NCBI GenBank assembly: GCA_038326205.1
Contig: JBBQJV010000037.1
Coordinates: 1-38,386, forward strand
Direction of reading: 5' to 3'
Source of the DNA: UBA7672 sp038326205
GTDB lineage: Bacteria; Pseudomonadota; Alphaproteobacteria; Caulobacterales; Hyphomonadaceae
DNA: 38,386 nucleotides
The position numbers and the translations under genes are program-made. Each line of letters begins with the position of its first letter. The first letter of the stretch is position 1. Below the pieces are notes generated by a model, which had not been told where the DNA came from, did no database searches, and saw only the letters and a list, made by a program, of their open reading frames with translations. This document shows positions 25,891 through 34,250 of this stretch, in pieces.

Positions 25891-27759
25891 CTATTGAACG
25901 AGAGGCGGTGGAGGCGTCTTCGACGCTATCCAGGCCACAATGTCTGCCTCCACGACCGGCAAGGGCCGTGGTCCCGGCGCCAGGATGACCTGATGAAACG
26001 CCTTGAGGTCGAACCTCTCCTTGAGCGCGCGCTGCGCGGTCGACCTCAACCGTCGGATGGTTTCCCTCCCCGTCATGTAGGCGCAGGCGAGCCCCGGCCG
26101 AATCGCGTAACGATCGACTTCGAGTTCTGCGTTGGGCGTCGCGAGGCCGACTGTCTCGATCAGGTAGTCGATGGCCTGCTGCCGCTTCCATTTCTGTCCA
26201 TTGATCCCTGTATCGGCGACAAGGCGCGCGGCGCGCAGCAACATGGATTGCAGATAACCGATCTTGCCCAGCGGGTCGGACTCGTAGGCGCCGAGTTCGT
26301 CGGCAAGCTCTTCCGCATACGTCGCCCACCCTTCGGTGAAGGCTGGCGTCGCGATGAGATAACTGACCACCGGAGCGTTGGGCCGATCGCGCGCGATTTC
26401 CACCTGCAGGTGATGACCAGGCACAGCTTCGTGGAAGGTCAGCGAGGGCAGGGCCCACATCGGGAAGTCAGCGGTCGAGCGCAGTGTGACGTTGTAGACG
26501 GCAGGCTGCCCGCCACTCAGCGACGCTGCGCGATAGTAGGCTTTCGATGCAGTATCCTGCGCGATACGCGGCGTCTCGCGCACCACGATTGCGGTCGGTT
26601 TATCGACGGTCGCCACTTTCGCGGCGATTCCTTCGGCCCACTTCATGCGGGCGCCAATCGCCTCGAGAAGAGCGAGGCGCCCCTCCGGCGTTTCGGGAAA
26701 CTGAAATTCCGGATTGAGCGCCAGTGCTCGCAGGCGTTGCCCCACAGTGCCATCGACCAGTCCTTGCGCTGCAAGCAGTGGATCAAGCTGCGCCGAGAGT
26801 TGCTCGACCAGTTTGAGCCCCAGGTCATTCAACTGTTTTGCAGAAAGGTCTGTGGTCGTGTGCAGGCGGAGCGCATCAGCATAGTAGGCGTCGCCCTCCG
26901 GAAGTCTCCACACGCCGGGATCGTCCGAAGCTTTCGGCAGGGCCTTCTCGAGCAACGCGACGAGGACCGTGTACTCACGCTTGATGTCACCGCCGACCAG
27001 TATCGCCGCCCGAGCGGTCAGCGTCGCAATGTCGGCCTCTGGAATGTCGGAGACCTGGGCCAGCGCCTCGGTGAAGTACTGCACCAGCACGTGATCCCGA
27101 GGATTGCCTGTCGGGGTCAGCGATCGCGCCTTTTCGAGTGTGCGTTGGAGGACCGACCGTGGCGGGGTCGCGCCCGCGTCGAGATCGACCTCGAAGCGGC
27201 GTCGTTCATCGCGCATCGTGTCGTCCATCTGGCCCAACCGGGCGAGCCACGCGTCGGCATCCGCCCGTGACCGGATCGGGGCATGAAGGGTGAGCAGTTT
27301 GACTATGTCGGTGTACGCACCGTCCGCAAACGAGATAACATAAAGACTGGTCCACCCGAGCGCCGTAGCGCCGTATCCGTGGGCGTCGGCGGCAATGCTC
27401 GCTTTCAGCGTTGCGCTGAGCGTGTCGTACGTGCGGGCAGCGTCCGGGGAGAGACCGGTGCGGTCAATCCGTTCGAATTCGGCCATGTAATCCAGCCTGT
27501 TAGCCCGTGTGCGTTCGGTCACAGCCATCGACCGATCGTTCAGCAGAGCGCTGTACGGCCGGCCAAATGCCTTGGCGGACAGGCCGAGCATGTCGGCCTC
27601 TTCAGGCAGTTGCAGTATCTCGCTGGTCCCGAAACGGTCGACTAACTGGTTCAGAAAAGGGTCCGTATTTGCCTTTTCCGGGGTGCATCCTGCGAGCAGG
27701 AACAGGGCCAAGGCCGATGCCGAAGCTCGGAAAGGCGATCGACAGGCCTGAAAAAACAT
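25891..27759 (-). CDS. DUF885 family metallopeptidase-like lipoprotein
   Basis: From ATG 27759 the product is 622 residues and begins with a clean lipoprotein signal (MFFQACRSPFRASASALALF, then LLAGC), which decides the start; the frame remains open upstream to 27816. The C-terminal half has the DUF885 zinc-peptidase signature FHEAVPGHHLQ (His443, Glu444 and His449 as candidate zinc-binding and catalytic residues) and TEGWATYAEEL, whose Glu is the likely third ligand. The fold is related to M32-type carboxypeptidases. The substrate is unknown; a periplasmic or surface peptidase role is inferred. The C-terminus carries PPPP. It diverges from sapC, with about 70 bases between the starts. Confidence 0.85.
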   Translation of the reverse strand: MFFQACRSPFRASASALALFLLAGCTPEKANTDPFLNQLVDRFGTSEILQLPEEADMLGLSAKAFGRPYSALLNDRSMAVTERTRANRLDYMAEFERIDRTGLSPDAARTYDTLSATLKASIAADAHGYGATALGWTSLYVISFADGAYTDIVKLLTLHAPIRSRADADAWLARLGQMDDTMRDERRRFEVDLDAGATPPRSVLQRTLEKARSLTPTGNPRDHVLVQYFTEALAQVSDIPEADIATLTARAAILVGGDIKREYTVLVALLEKALPKASDDPGVWRLPEGDAYYADALRLHTTTDLSAKQLNDLGLKLVEQLSAQLDPLLAAQGLVDGTVGQRLRALALNPEFQFPETPEGRLALLEAIGARMKWAEGIAAKVATVDKPTAIVVRETPRIAQDTASKAYYRAASLSGGQPAVYNVTLRSTADFPMWALPSLTFHEAVPGHHLQVEIARDRPNAPVVSYLIATPAFTEGWATYAEELADELGAYESDPLGKIGYLQSMLLRAARLVADTGINGQKWKRQQAIDYLIETVGLATPNAELEVDRYAIRPGLACAYMTGRETIRRLRSTAQRALKERFDLKAFHQVILAPGPRPLPVVEADIVAWIASKTPPPPLVQ

Positions 27760-27831
27760 ATGATTCGCTTTGGTTGAGACAGCCGAGGTTTTCCGATAAG
27801 GACCGGCCTGCATCAAGTCAGGAGCGCGTTA

Positions 27832-28620
27832 ATGAGCACCCCAGCCCCCGGTGGACAGCCAGAACTGACCGGCCAGGTCATGTTCTACAAGCGTCCGGAG
27901 CCGCTGTCCCTGGAGAAGCACCGGGACCTTGGCGTTAAACAGATTCCCGCCCCGTTCTCATTTCTGAAGACGGCCCATGCGGTTCCGATCACGGTAAGCG
28001 AGTTCGGCGTCGCCGCCACCTGCTTCCCGATCATCTTCGTTGGCGCTGAAAAGACGCCGGTTGCGGTCATGGGCGTCCGCCAGAACGAAAACGAATACCT
28101 CGACGCCAACGGCCAGCCCGATCCGGACGTCTATCTGCCGGCCTTCGCCCGCCGCTATCCGTTCGTGTTCGCTGCCGATCCGGGCACTGATCGTCTGCTT
28201 CTTTGCGTCGATACCGCTGCGGAAATGGTCACGACCAACCCGGACGTGAAGTTCTTCGATGGCGAAGAAGCTTCGAAATTCACCCAGGACGCGATCGAGT
28301 TCTGCAAGGAGTTCGAACGCCAGCGCCGCGCGACGGCCGAGTTCGTCGAGATGATGGACAGCGCATCCCTGTTTGAACAGAAGTCCGTGTCCTTCACCCC
28401 GCGCGACGCGCAGGGCAATGCGGGCGCGACCCAGAAGATCGCCGACTACTGGGCGATTTCCGAAGACGGCCTCAACGCCCTCCCGGAAGGCAAGTTCAAC
28501 GACATCCGCAATACCGGCGCTCTTGCGGCCATCTACGCCCACATGGTGTCGCTGATGAACTGGCAGCGCGTCATCCAGCGCACGATGCGCCGCCTGTCGC
28601 TGCAGCAGCCTGCGGCCTGA
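27832..28620 (+). CDS. SapC family protein
   Basis: The 262-residue protein matches SapC by its N-terminal FYKRPEPLSLEKHRDLGVK, the core AHAVPITVSEFGVAATCFPI (with VAVMGVRQNEN) and the YLPAFARRYPFVFA segment. The family was named from Campylobacter S-layer loci but is common in alpha- and gammaproteobacteria, often near TonB-dependent receptors. No signal peptide is seen, so it is probably cytoplasmic. A GGAG ribosome-binding site lies about 8 bases before the ATG. It is divergent from the DUF885 gene and followed by a hairpin. Its molecular role is not known to me. Confidence 0.85.
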   Translation: MSTPAPGGQPELTGQVMFYKRPEPLSLEKHRDLGVKQIPAPFSFLKTAHAVPITVSEFGVAATCFPIIFVGAEKTPVAVMGVRQNENEYLDANGQPDPDVYLPAFARRYPFVFAADPGTDRLLLCVDTAAEMVTTNPDVKFFDGEEASKFTQDAIEFCKEFERQRRATAEFVEMMDSASLFEQKSVSFTPRDAQGNAGATQKIADYWAISEDGLNALPEGKFNDIRNTGALAAIYAHMVSLMNWQRVIQRTMRRLSLQQPAA

Positions 28621-28649
28621 TAACCGTATTCACGGCGTGGTAAATAGGC

Positions 28650-28685
28650 AGATCCATCCCTCACGTTCCGGCGAGGGGGGTGGAT
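28650..28685 (+). terminator. Hairpin after sapC
   Basis: GATCCA...CCCTC (28651-28662) pairs imperfectly with GAGGG...TGGAT (28673-28685). It is followed by TTGTCGTTTG. The stem has mismatches and the U-tract is weak, so it may be a terminator or a copy of a dispersed GC-rich repeat. It lies 30 bases after the sapC stop. Confidence 0.45.
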
Positions 28686-28788
28686 TTGTCGTTTGTGCCC
28701 ACCCTAGTTGAGGTACTGAGCGAAGAACGACGGCAACTGGCTGTAACCTGTGGTCCATTTGTTGCGAAGTCTCAGGATGCCTCTGCAC

Positions 28789-30912
28789 ATGACCCTTTTT
28801 GCAAAGTGGCTGACGACATTTGCTGCGGTGCTCGCCGCGATGCTTGCATTCGCCACGCCCGCCCTGGCTCAGGCCTCCGCAAAGAGCGAGCACGCCGAAG
28901 CGACCCTGCTGCTGGAAAGATCGGCCGCCACGTCCGGCGATACGTTCCTCGGCGCGCTGCAACTCAAGCTGGCCGATGGCTGGCACGTCTACTGGAGGAA
29001 CGCTGGCGACAGCGGCCTACCGCCCAGCGCCGCGTGGACAAACTCCCCAACCGCGACTGCCGGCGAATTCCGCTTTCCGACGCCTGAGGCCATCCCGCTC
29101 GCGACGCTGATGAACTACGGCTACGAAAAGGAAGTCACCCTTCCTTTCGAGGTCAAGGTCGCGACCGACACCAAAGTTGGCGACCAGCTAAGCATCGGCG
29201 GCAGGTTCGAGTATCTGATCTGCGCAGATATCTGCGTTCCTGAAAGCGTTGACCTGTCCACTACGCTTCCAGTGTCTGCAACGCCCGGCACCAATGAGGC
29301 CGCCAGCGCGCTCATCGCCGCAGCGTTGCCATCTATCCCCGCTCCGCTAACCGGCCGGGCGAGCGTCAAGCGTTCGGGCGACAGGTTCACGATTGCCGCC
29401 GTTGACGAAAGCCTCGTCAAGGCGATCGCTTCAGCCAAAACGCTTCGCTTCTTCCCCGATGGTTCGGACGTGCTGAACCCTGCACCGCAAGTCGTGCGCT
29501 TCGGCCCGGAGGGCGTGTCGATCGAGGTGGAGGCGTCTCCTTATGCCAAGTCCGGCGACATTGCCGTTGGCGGCGTCATCGGCATCGAAACCACCGAAGG
29601 TGTTCGCCGTGGCTGGGAAGTGCCTGCGACGCCCGGCGCGATTCCCGCTGGGGTTGCCGACACGAGGTTCTCGGGAGCTTCGGTTGCAGAAGCAGCGCCC
29701 GCCATGGGCATCGCCGAACTTCTGATCACGTTGGGCTTCGCCTTCCTCGGCGGTCTCGTGCTGAACCTCATGCCGTGCGTGTTGCCGGTTCTGACCATCA
29801 AGGCTGCCGGGCTTGTGCATACTGCGCACGATCCGAAACAATCGCGCGCGCACGGGATCGCCTATCTCGCCGGCGTTGTTGTCTGCTTCGCAGCCATCGG
29901 CGCGACGCTGGTCGCTCTGAAAGCGGCGGGCGATACGTCTGCCGGGCTCGGCTTCCAGCTGCAGTATGCGTGGGTGACGGCGATCTTCGCTCTTGTGATG
30001 TTTGCGGTTGGTCTCAATCTTCTTGGCGTCTTCGAGATCGGCGGATCGCTGATGGGCGTAGGCGGCAATATCGCGGATCGCGGCGGTACATCGGGCGCCT
30101 TTTTCACTGGCCTTTTGGCTGCATTCGTCGGCGCGCCGTGCGTCGGACCATTCATGGCGCCCGCGATTGGCGTTGCGTTGACCCAGCCGGCGCCGGTTGT
30201 GCTGGCGATCTTCATCACGATCGGCATTGGCCTCGCTGCTCCCTTCGTAATGCTCAGCTTCACGCCCGCCTTCGCGAAGGTGTTGCCAAAGCCGGGCAGG
30301 TGGATGGAGACATTCCGACAGGTGCTGGCCTTCCCTATGTTCCTGACGACGCTGTGGCTGCTCTGGGTGCTGGCCGGGCAGGCGGGAACAGACGGCGTGA
30401 TCGCAGTCCTGGGGGGCGCCATCGTGCTCGCCTTCGGCATCTGGCTGGCGCGCAAGATCGGCCAGCGCACGCTGGGCCGCGTGCTGGCAGGCGTCATCAT
30501 CCTCGGCGCGTTCATCGTCCCCGCGTTAACCACCGTCAGTTTCAAGGCGGAGGCCGCAGCTGTCACGCCCGACACATGGACGCCTGAGCGCGTGACAGAA
30601 CTGCGCGCCGAGAAGAAAGTCATCTTCGTCGACTTCACGGCGCGTTGGTGCGTGACGTGTCAGGTTAACAAAGGCGCGATGCATGACGCAGCGGTGCAGA
30701 AAACTTTTGCCGATCTTGGCGTTGTCTTCCTCGAAGCAGACTGGACAAACAAGGACAGTGTGATCTTTGATGAACTGAAACGGCATGGCGCGGGGGGCGT
30801 TCCGCTGTATCTGGTTTATCCGGCGTCGGGCGGCGAACCGATAAAATTCGACGGTCTGCTGACAGCCGGGATGATCGAGCAAGCGGTTCGGGAAGCCGCC
30901 GGATCGATCTAG
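28789..30912 (+). CDS. DsbD/ScsB-like thiol:disulfide interchange protein
   Basis: Carries reducing electrons from cytoplasmic thioredoxin across the inner membrane to periplasmic proteins. I prefer ATG 28789, which starts the signal peptide (MTLFAKWLTTFAAVLAAMLA) with AGGA (28774-28777) upstream; ATG 28777 and GTG 28750 are alternatives. The product is 707 residues. A periplasmic N-terminal domain contains a Cys pair in YLICADICVPES. The membrane domain has about eight helices, with redox Cys in LMPCVLPVL and GAPCVGPF. A C-terminal thioredoxin-like domain has the active site RWCVTCQ. The N-terminal domain looks like the ScsB/DUF255-related type rather than E. coli DsbD alpha. No dsbC/dsbG-type partner is next to it. 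Confidence 0.88.
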   Translation: MTLFAKWLTTFAAVLAAMLAFATPALAQASAKSEHAEATLLLERSAATSGDTFLGALQLKLADGWHVYWRNAGDSGLPPSAAWTNSPTATAGEFRFPTPEAIPLATLMNYGYEKEVTLPFEVKVATDTKVGDQLSIGGRFEYLICADICVPESVDLSTTLPVSATPGTNEAASALIAAALPSIPAPLTGRASVKRSGDRFTIAAVDESLVKAIASAKTLRFFPDGSDVLNPAPQVVRFGPEGVSIEVEASPYAKSGDIAVGGVIGIETTEGVRRGWEVPATPGAIPAGVADTRFSGASVAEAAPAMGIAELLITLGFAFLGGLVLNLMPCVLPVLTIKAAGLVHTAHDPKQSRAHGIAYLAGVVVCFAAIGATLVALKAAGDTSAGLGFQLQYAWVTAIFALVMFAVGLNLLGVFEIGGSLMGVGGNIADRGGTSGAFFTGLLAAFVGAPCVGPFMAPAIGVALTQPAPVVLAIFITIGIGLAAPFVMLSFTPAFAKVLPKPGRWMETFRQVLAFPMFLTTLWLLWVLAGQAGTDGVIAVLGGAIVLAFGIWLARKIGQRTLGRVLAGVIILGAFIVPALTTVSFKAEAAAVTPDTWTPERVTELRAEKKVIFVDFTARWCVTCQVNKGAMHDAAVQKTFADLGVVFLEADWTNKDSVIFDELKRHGAGGVPLYLVYPASGGEPIKFDGLLTAGMIEQAVREAAGSI

Positions 30913-30962
30913 GCCGCATTGATCTAGAGTTCGGACTTCGGGCGTTCGCGGGGGTCGCAATA

Positions 30963-31115
30963 ATGGCTTTATTCAAGCGTGACAGGGTTAAACTGGCACT
31001 CGGCGCTGCCGTGGCCGCGGCCCTGACGATGGCTGCCGCCGTGGTGTCGGTGGCCAGCGCTGCGCCTCCTGCAGCGCCCGCATCGGCCGGCGCAGTGTCG
31101 TCGAACGCTCGCTAG
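30963..31115 (+). CDS. 50-residue secreted or membrane peptide of unknown function
   Basis: ATG 30963 opens a 50-residue frame: a basic start (MALFKRDRVK), a hydrophobic Ala-rich helix (LALGAAVAAALTMAAAVVSV) and a short Ala/Pro/Ser tail ending NAR. GGGGG (30950-30954) stands 8 bases before the start. This has the shape of a signal peptide or a single membrane anchor. It lies 50 bases after the DsbD-like gene on the same strand and converges with the secreted protein at 31125. I recognise no family. The sequence is GC-rich and Ala-rich, so a chance frame cannot be excluded. Confidence 0.5.
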   Translation: MALFKRDRVKLALGAAVAAALTMAAAVVSVASAAPPAAPASAGAVSSNAR

Positions 31116-31124
31116 AGGCAGGTT

Positions 31125-31598
31125 TCAGAAATCGCGCGTGACCGGGCACTGCGCGGCCTTCGCGGCGATTGGCCTTGCTGGCGGTAATCCCCCCACCGCA
31201 GGCGCGATGTCGACAGCGTCCTGCAGCATGTGCGTCAGGCGCGCGTAGGCTTGCGCCTGGACGGCGCCATTTGCAGCGCCGTGCGCAGCCGTGAGCTGCC
31301 GGTCGGTTTCCTCCGCCATGCCCCGGAAGATGCAGCGCAGATCGGTCGGGCCGGTGCGCTGGTCGATCTCGACAGAGAGCCTACTCGCCGCCAGTCCGAA
31401 GCGCTGGAGGTCAGCCGTGAGTGCGGGGGTCACCGCCTGGGGCTTTGCGGCAGGATTTGCCTTCGCAGCGTTCCCGGCGGCGGACACCTGCGTCAACAAT
31501 CGCGCCGCCTCCGCCCGGACTTGATCGGCAAGCGTATCCGCCCAAGCTGTCGGCGCGATCATCACTGCAAGGGAAAACAGAACGGCAAGGCGTTTCAT
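31125..31598 (-). CDS. Unknown secreted protein (157 residues)
   Basis: ATG 31598 is chosen because it begins a typical signal peptide (MKRLAVLFSLAVMIAPTAWA, cleavage after AWA) with AGGGTG about 6-11 bases upstream. The mature part is helical and Ala/Gln-rich: DQVRAEAARLLTQV, LQRFGLAASRLSVEIDQR, RCIFRGMAEETDRQL. Two Cys residues (in DLRCIF and AAQCPV) could form a disulfide in the periplasm. I do not recognise the family. It is divergent from the lipoprotein at 31719 and converges with the 50-residue frame. Confidence 0.65.
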   Translation of the reverse strand: MKRLAVLFSLAVMIAPTAWADTLADQVRAEAARLLTQVSAAGNAAKANPAAKPQAVTPALTADLQRFGLAASRLSVEIDQRTGPTDLRCIFRGMAEETDRQLTAAHGAANGAVQAQAYARLTHMLQDAVDIAPAVGGLPPARPIAAKAAQCPVTRDF

Positions 31599-31718
31599 GC
31601 GTACACCCTGAACCCTCGTCGTTAAGTCTTCGCGAAAATCGTCGCGGGGTGTGTTCCGAACCCGGTAGGCTCGCCTGTCAAAGCGTGACCCCATGCGCCT
31701 CAGTCTGGAGTTACCTGT

Positions 31719-32663
31719 ATGAGACTGTTTGTTCTGGCGCCCGTTGTTCTGGCTTTCGCTGCCTGCACCCCCGCGCCGCCAGCCGAAACCAATACCGCCG
31801 GAACGTCCGAAACGGCGGGAGCATCAGTAGTTCCGGTCATGGGGATGCTGGAGGAACGGCTGGGCGCTACCACGACGGAGCCGGCGCGTTTTGTGGTTCG
31901 CATGATGTTCCAGAACGACGGCGCGGGATGGAAAACGCTGGACCCGGCATGCGGCGACGAGGCCTGCCTAGCGAATGCGCCGGCGACATTTCCGGCCAGC
32001 ACAACCTGGAACATCGTCTATGCTGGCGAAGTCAAAGGCGCCATTTCCGCAACCACACCGGCGACGTGGGCGCTGTACGCCGATGTCGGGACCCAGGATG
32101 TGGCAGCGGGTACGATCCAGCCGACGGTCGGACAGGCGACGCTGGAATTCTCTCCCGATGGAGACACACCCGTCTACAGGCCTCTGGTCGCCGTCTCCGC
32201 TCCCACCGTGTCGGATCCCGATGGATGGAAAGCCGGCAGCCTGTCGCCTCAGGCTCTCGTGTCCCTCCATTCCGCATTCAGAACTCAATTCGCGGATGTC
32301 ACAAACTGCGCGACCGAAGGTGGTTCAGATCTCATGCCGATGATCTACGTGGATACGGACGTCATTCCCTCATCCGTCTCCGTCTCTGCCGTGGGCTGGT
32401 CCATCGCGACCACCCAGCTAAGCGGTTATCGCTGTGATGGCCCGTTCGAAGAAACAGCTTTCGCGGCGCAGATTTTTGCAATCGCGCCGGATGGCAAGGC
32501 GCAGTATCTCGGCGAGAGCCTGAAGCTGGTGGATACGGGCGACTTCGACGGCAATGGAAAGTCGGAACTGGTCTTCGCGATCGAGGGTGGCAATACGGGC
32601 GGCTACGATCTGCGTTTCGACGACTTCGCGGGCCGGGCGACCTTCGCTTATAACTATCACTAA
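31719..32663 (+). CDS. Unknown lipoprotein with a Ca-binding-like DxDxDG loop
   Basis: The 314-residue precursor starts with a lipoprotein signal (MRLFVLAPVVLAFAAC, lipid on Cys16) and a short Thr/Ala-rich spacer. The remainder is beta-rich without any domain I recognise. Two Cys pairs might form disulfides (DPACGDEAC and NCATEG/YRCDG). Near the C-terminus DTGDFDGNGKSELVF has the spacing of a calcium-binding loop as in FG-GAP or EF-hand-like repeats, followed by AIEGGNTGGYDL. A surface or periplasmic calcium-stabilised protein is an inference. hisS begins about 100 bases downstream but appears to have its own leader region. Confidence 0.7.
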   Translation: MRLFVLAPVVLAFAACTPAPPAETNTAGTSETAGASVVPVMGMLEERLGATTTEPARFVVRMMFQNDGAGWKTLDPACGDEACLANAPATFPASTTWNIVYAGEVKGAISATTPATWALYADVGTQDVAAGTIQPTVGQATLEFSPDGDTPVYRPLVAVSAPTVSDPDGWKAGSLSPQALVSLHSAFRTQFADVTNCATEGGSDLMPMIYVDTDVIPSSVSVSAVGWSIATTQLSGYRCDGPFEETAFAAQIFAIAPDGKAQYLGESLKLVDTGDFDGNGKSELVFAIEGGNTGGYDLRFDDFAGRATFAYNYH

Positions 32664-32725
32664 AGACGCTTTTTGGTATTTTGTACGCGAGTTGCAGGCC
32701 CTCGCCCTATGGGCTATCCCGCAGG

Positions 32726-32761
32726 CCCCAATTCAACAGGCGCCAAGTCACCAAATTGGGG
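32726..32761 (+). promoter_or_regulatory. Hairpin pairing the hisS ribosome-binding region
   Basis: CCCCAATT (32726-32733) is perfectly complementary to AATTGGGG (32754-32761), with a 20-base loop. The GGGG on the right arm (32758-32761) is the only plausible ribosome-binding core ahead of hisS ATG 32766. Closed, the hairpin would hide it. The arrangement suggests translational control or a repressor operator, but it may be coincidental. Confidence 0.4.
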
Positions 32762-32765
32762 TCGG

Positions 32766-34250
32766 ATGGCCATCATGTCGAAGGACGAGCAACAGTCGGG
32801 AGACCGGCGTCCGGAAGCCCGCAAGCCGCGCGGCTTTCCTGACAGGACGGCGGCGGTGATCGCCGCTGAACGCAGGCTCGTGGACGCAATCAGCGCCGTT
32901 TACCAACGCTGGGGTTTCGATGCTCTCGACACCGGCCCTTTCGAATATGTCGACGCCCTCGGCAAATTCCTGCCCGACACTGATCGCCCCAACGCAGGCG
33001 TCTTCGCGCTGCAGGACGATGACGAGCAATGGATCGCCCTGCGCTACGATCACACCGCCCCGCTCGCGCGCTATGTGGCCGAGAACTGGGAGAAGATCCC
33101 AAAGCCGTTCCGCCGCTATTCCGCCGGTCCGGTCTGGCGCGATGAAAAGCCCGGGCCGTTCCGCTTCCGCGAATTTATTCAGTGCGACGCTGACTCGGTG
33201 GGCGTCGCCGGTCCCGCAGCCGATGCGGAAATGATCGCCATCGCCGCCGAGGCCATGCAGGCCGCTGGCGCTGCGCGGGGCGAATACCTGATCCGCGTCA
33301 ACAGCCGCCAGATCCTCGACGGCGTCATGGAAACTGCTGGCGTGCTCGACCCGACGCAACGCGGATCAGTCCTGCGCGCTCTCGACAAGTTCGACAAGTT
33401 CGGCGTCGAGGGCGTCACGCTGCTGCTCGGCAAGGGCCGCAAGGACGAGTCCGGCGACGTCACACAGGGCGCGGGTCTGGCCGCAAACCAGATCGACGTC
33501 CTGATCGAGTTCATCACCTCGCGCTCCGTCACGCGGGCTGAGACCGTGCGCAAGCTGGCCAACTCCACCGGGATGACGCGCTCGGGCGCTCAAGGTGTGG
33601 CCGAACTCGGCGAGATCGACTCGATCCTGAACGCGCTCGGCATCGGCGACGATGCCGCCGCTTTCGATCCATCGATTGTGCGTGGCCTCGAATATTATAC
33701 CGGCCCCGTGTTCGAGGCCGAGTTCCTGCGCGAGTTTCGCGACGCAGACGGCAATCCGTTGCGTTTCGGCTCGGTTGGTGGCGGTGGCCGGTATGACGGC
33801 CTCGTCGCACGTTTTCGTGGCGAGCCCGCCCCCGCGACGGGCTTCTCGGTTGGTGTCAGCCGATTGGCCGCCGCGATGGCGGCAACCGGCGAAAAGAAAG
33901 TGCAGGGACCTGTTCTCGTGCTGGTGATGGATAAGGATCAGATGGCGGACTATGCCATGCTGGCATCCGACCTCCGTCGCGCGGGCATTCGCTCCGAAAT
34001 GTATCTTGGCTCGTCCGGTATGAAACCGCAGATGAAATACGCTGACCGCCGCAACTCGCCCGCCGTCGTCATCGTCGGCGGCAATGAGCGTGAGAAGGGC
34101 GTCGTCACTATCAAGGACCTCAACGCGGGCGCTGCCGCCGCCAAGGGGCTCACCGATAACGAAGCCTGGCGCTCAGAGCGCCCTGGCCAGTTTGAATGTC
34201 CGCGCAGCGAAATGGTCGCCCGCATCAAAACTATCGTAGGTCAGCCGTGA
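32766..34250 (+). CDS. hisS: Histidyl-tRNA synthetase
   Basis: Class II synthetase charging tRNA-His. The 494-residue product from ATG 32766 (ATG 32775 also possible) contains motif 2 in FRRYSAGPVWRDEKPGPFRFREF, the histidine-specific RGLEYYTG and motif 3 in ATGFSVGVSRL. It is longer than E. coli HisRS (424) and the motif 2 loop is RDEKPGPFRF rather than the enteric type. In a group of alphaproteobacteria including Caulobacter, tRNA-His lacks G-1 and HisRS has diverged; this protein fits that type. A frame open to 32673 adds only unrelated residues. Its stop overlaps the hisZ GTG by three bases. Confidence 0.95.
   Translation: MAIMSKDEQQSGDRRPEARKPRGFPDRTAAVIAAERRLVDAISAVYQRWGFDALDTGPFEYVDALGKFLPDTDRPNAGVFALQDDDEQWIALRYDHTAPLARYVAENWEKIPKPFRRYSAGPVWRDEKPGPFRFREFIQCDADSVGVAGPAADAEMIAIAAEAMQAAGAARGEYLIRVNSRQILDGVMETAGVLDPTQRGSVLRALDKFDKFGVEGVTLLLGKGRKDESGDVTQGAGLAANQIDVLIEFITSRSVTRAETVRKLANSTGMTRSGAQGVAELGEIDSILNALGIGDDAAAFDPSIVRGLEYYTGPVFEAEFLREFRDADGNPLRFGSVGGGGRYDGLVARFRGEPAPATGFSVGVSRLAAAMAATGEKKVQGPVLVLVMDKDQMADYAMLASDLRRAGIRSEMYLGSSGMKPQMKYADRRNSPAVVIVGGNEREKGVVTIKDLNAGAAAAKGLTDNEAWRSERPGQFECPRSEMVARIKTIVGQP

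Noticed and set aside
25894..27270. Long plus-strand frame (458 codons) opposite the DUF885 gene
   Set aside because: Antisense shadow with Arg/His/Gln-rich composition, while the opposite strand carries clear peptidase motifs and a lipobox.
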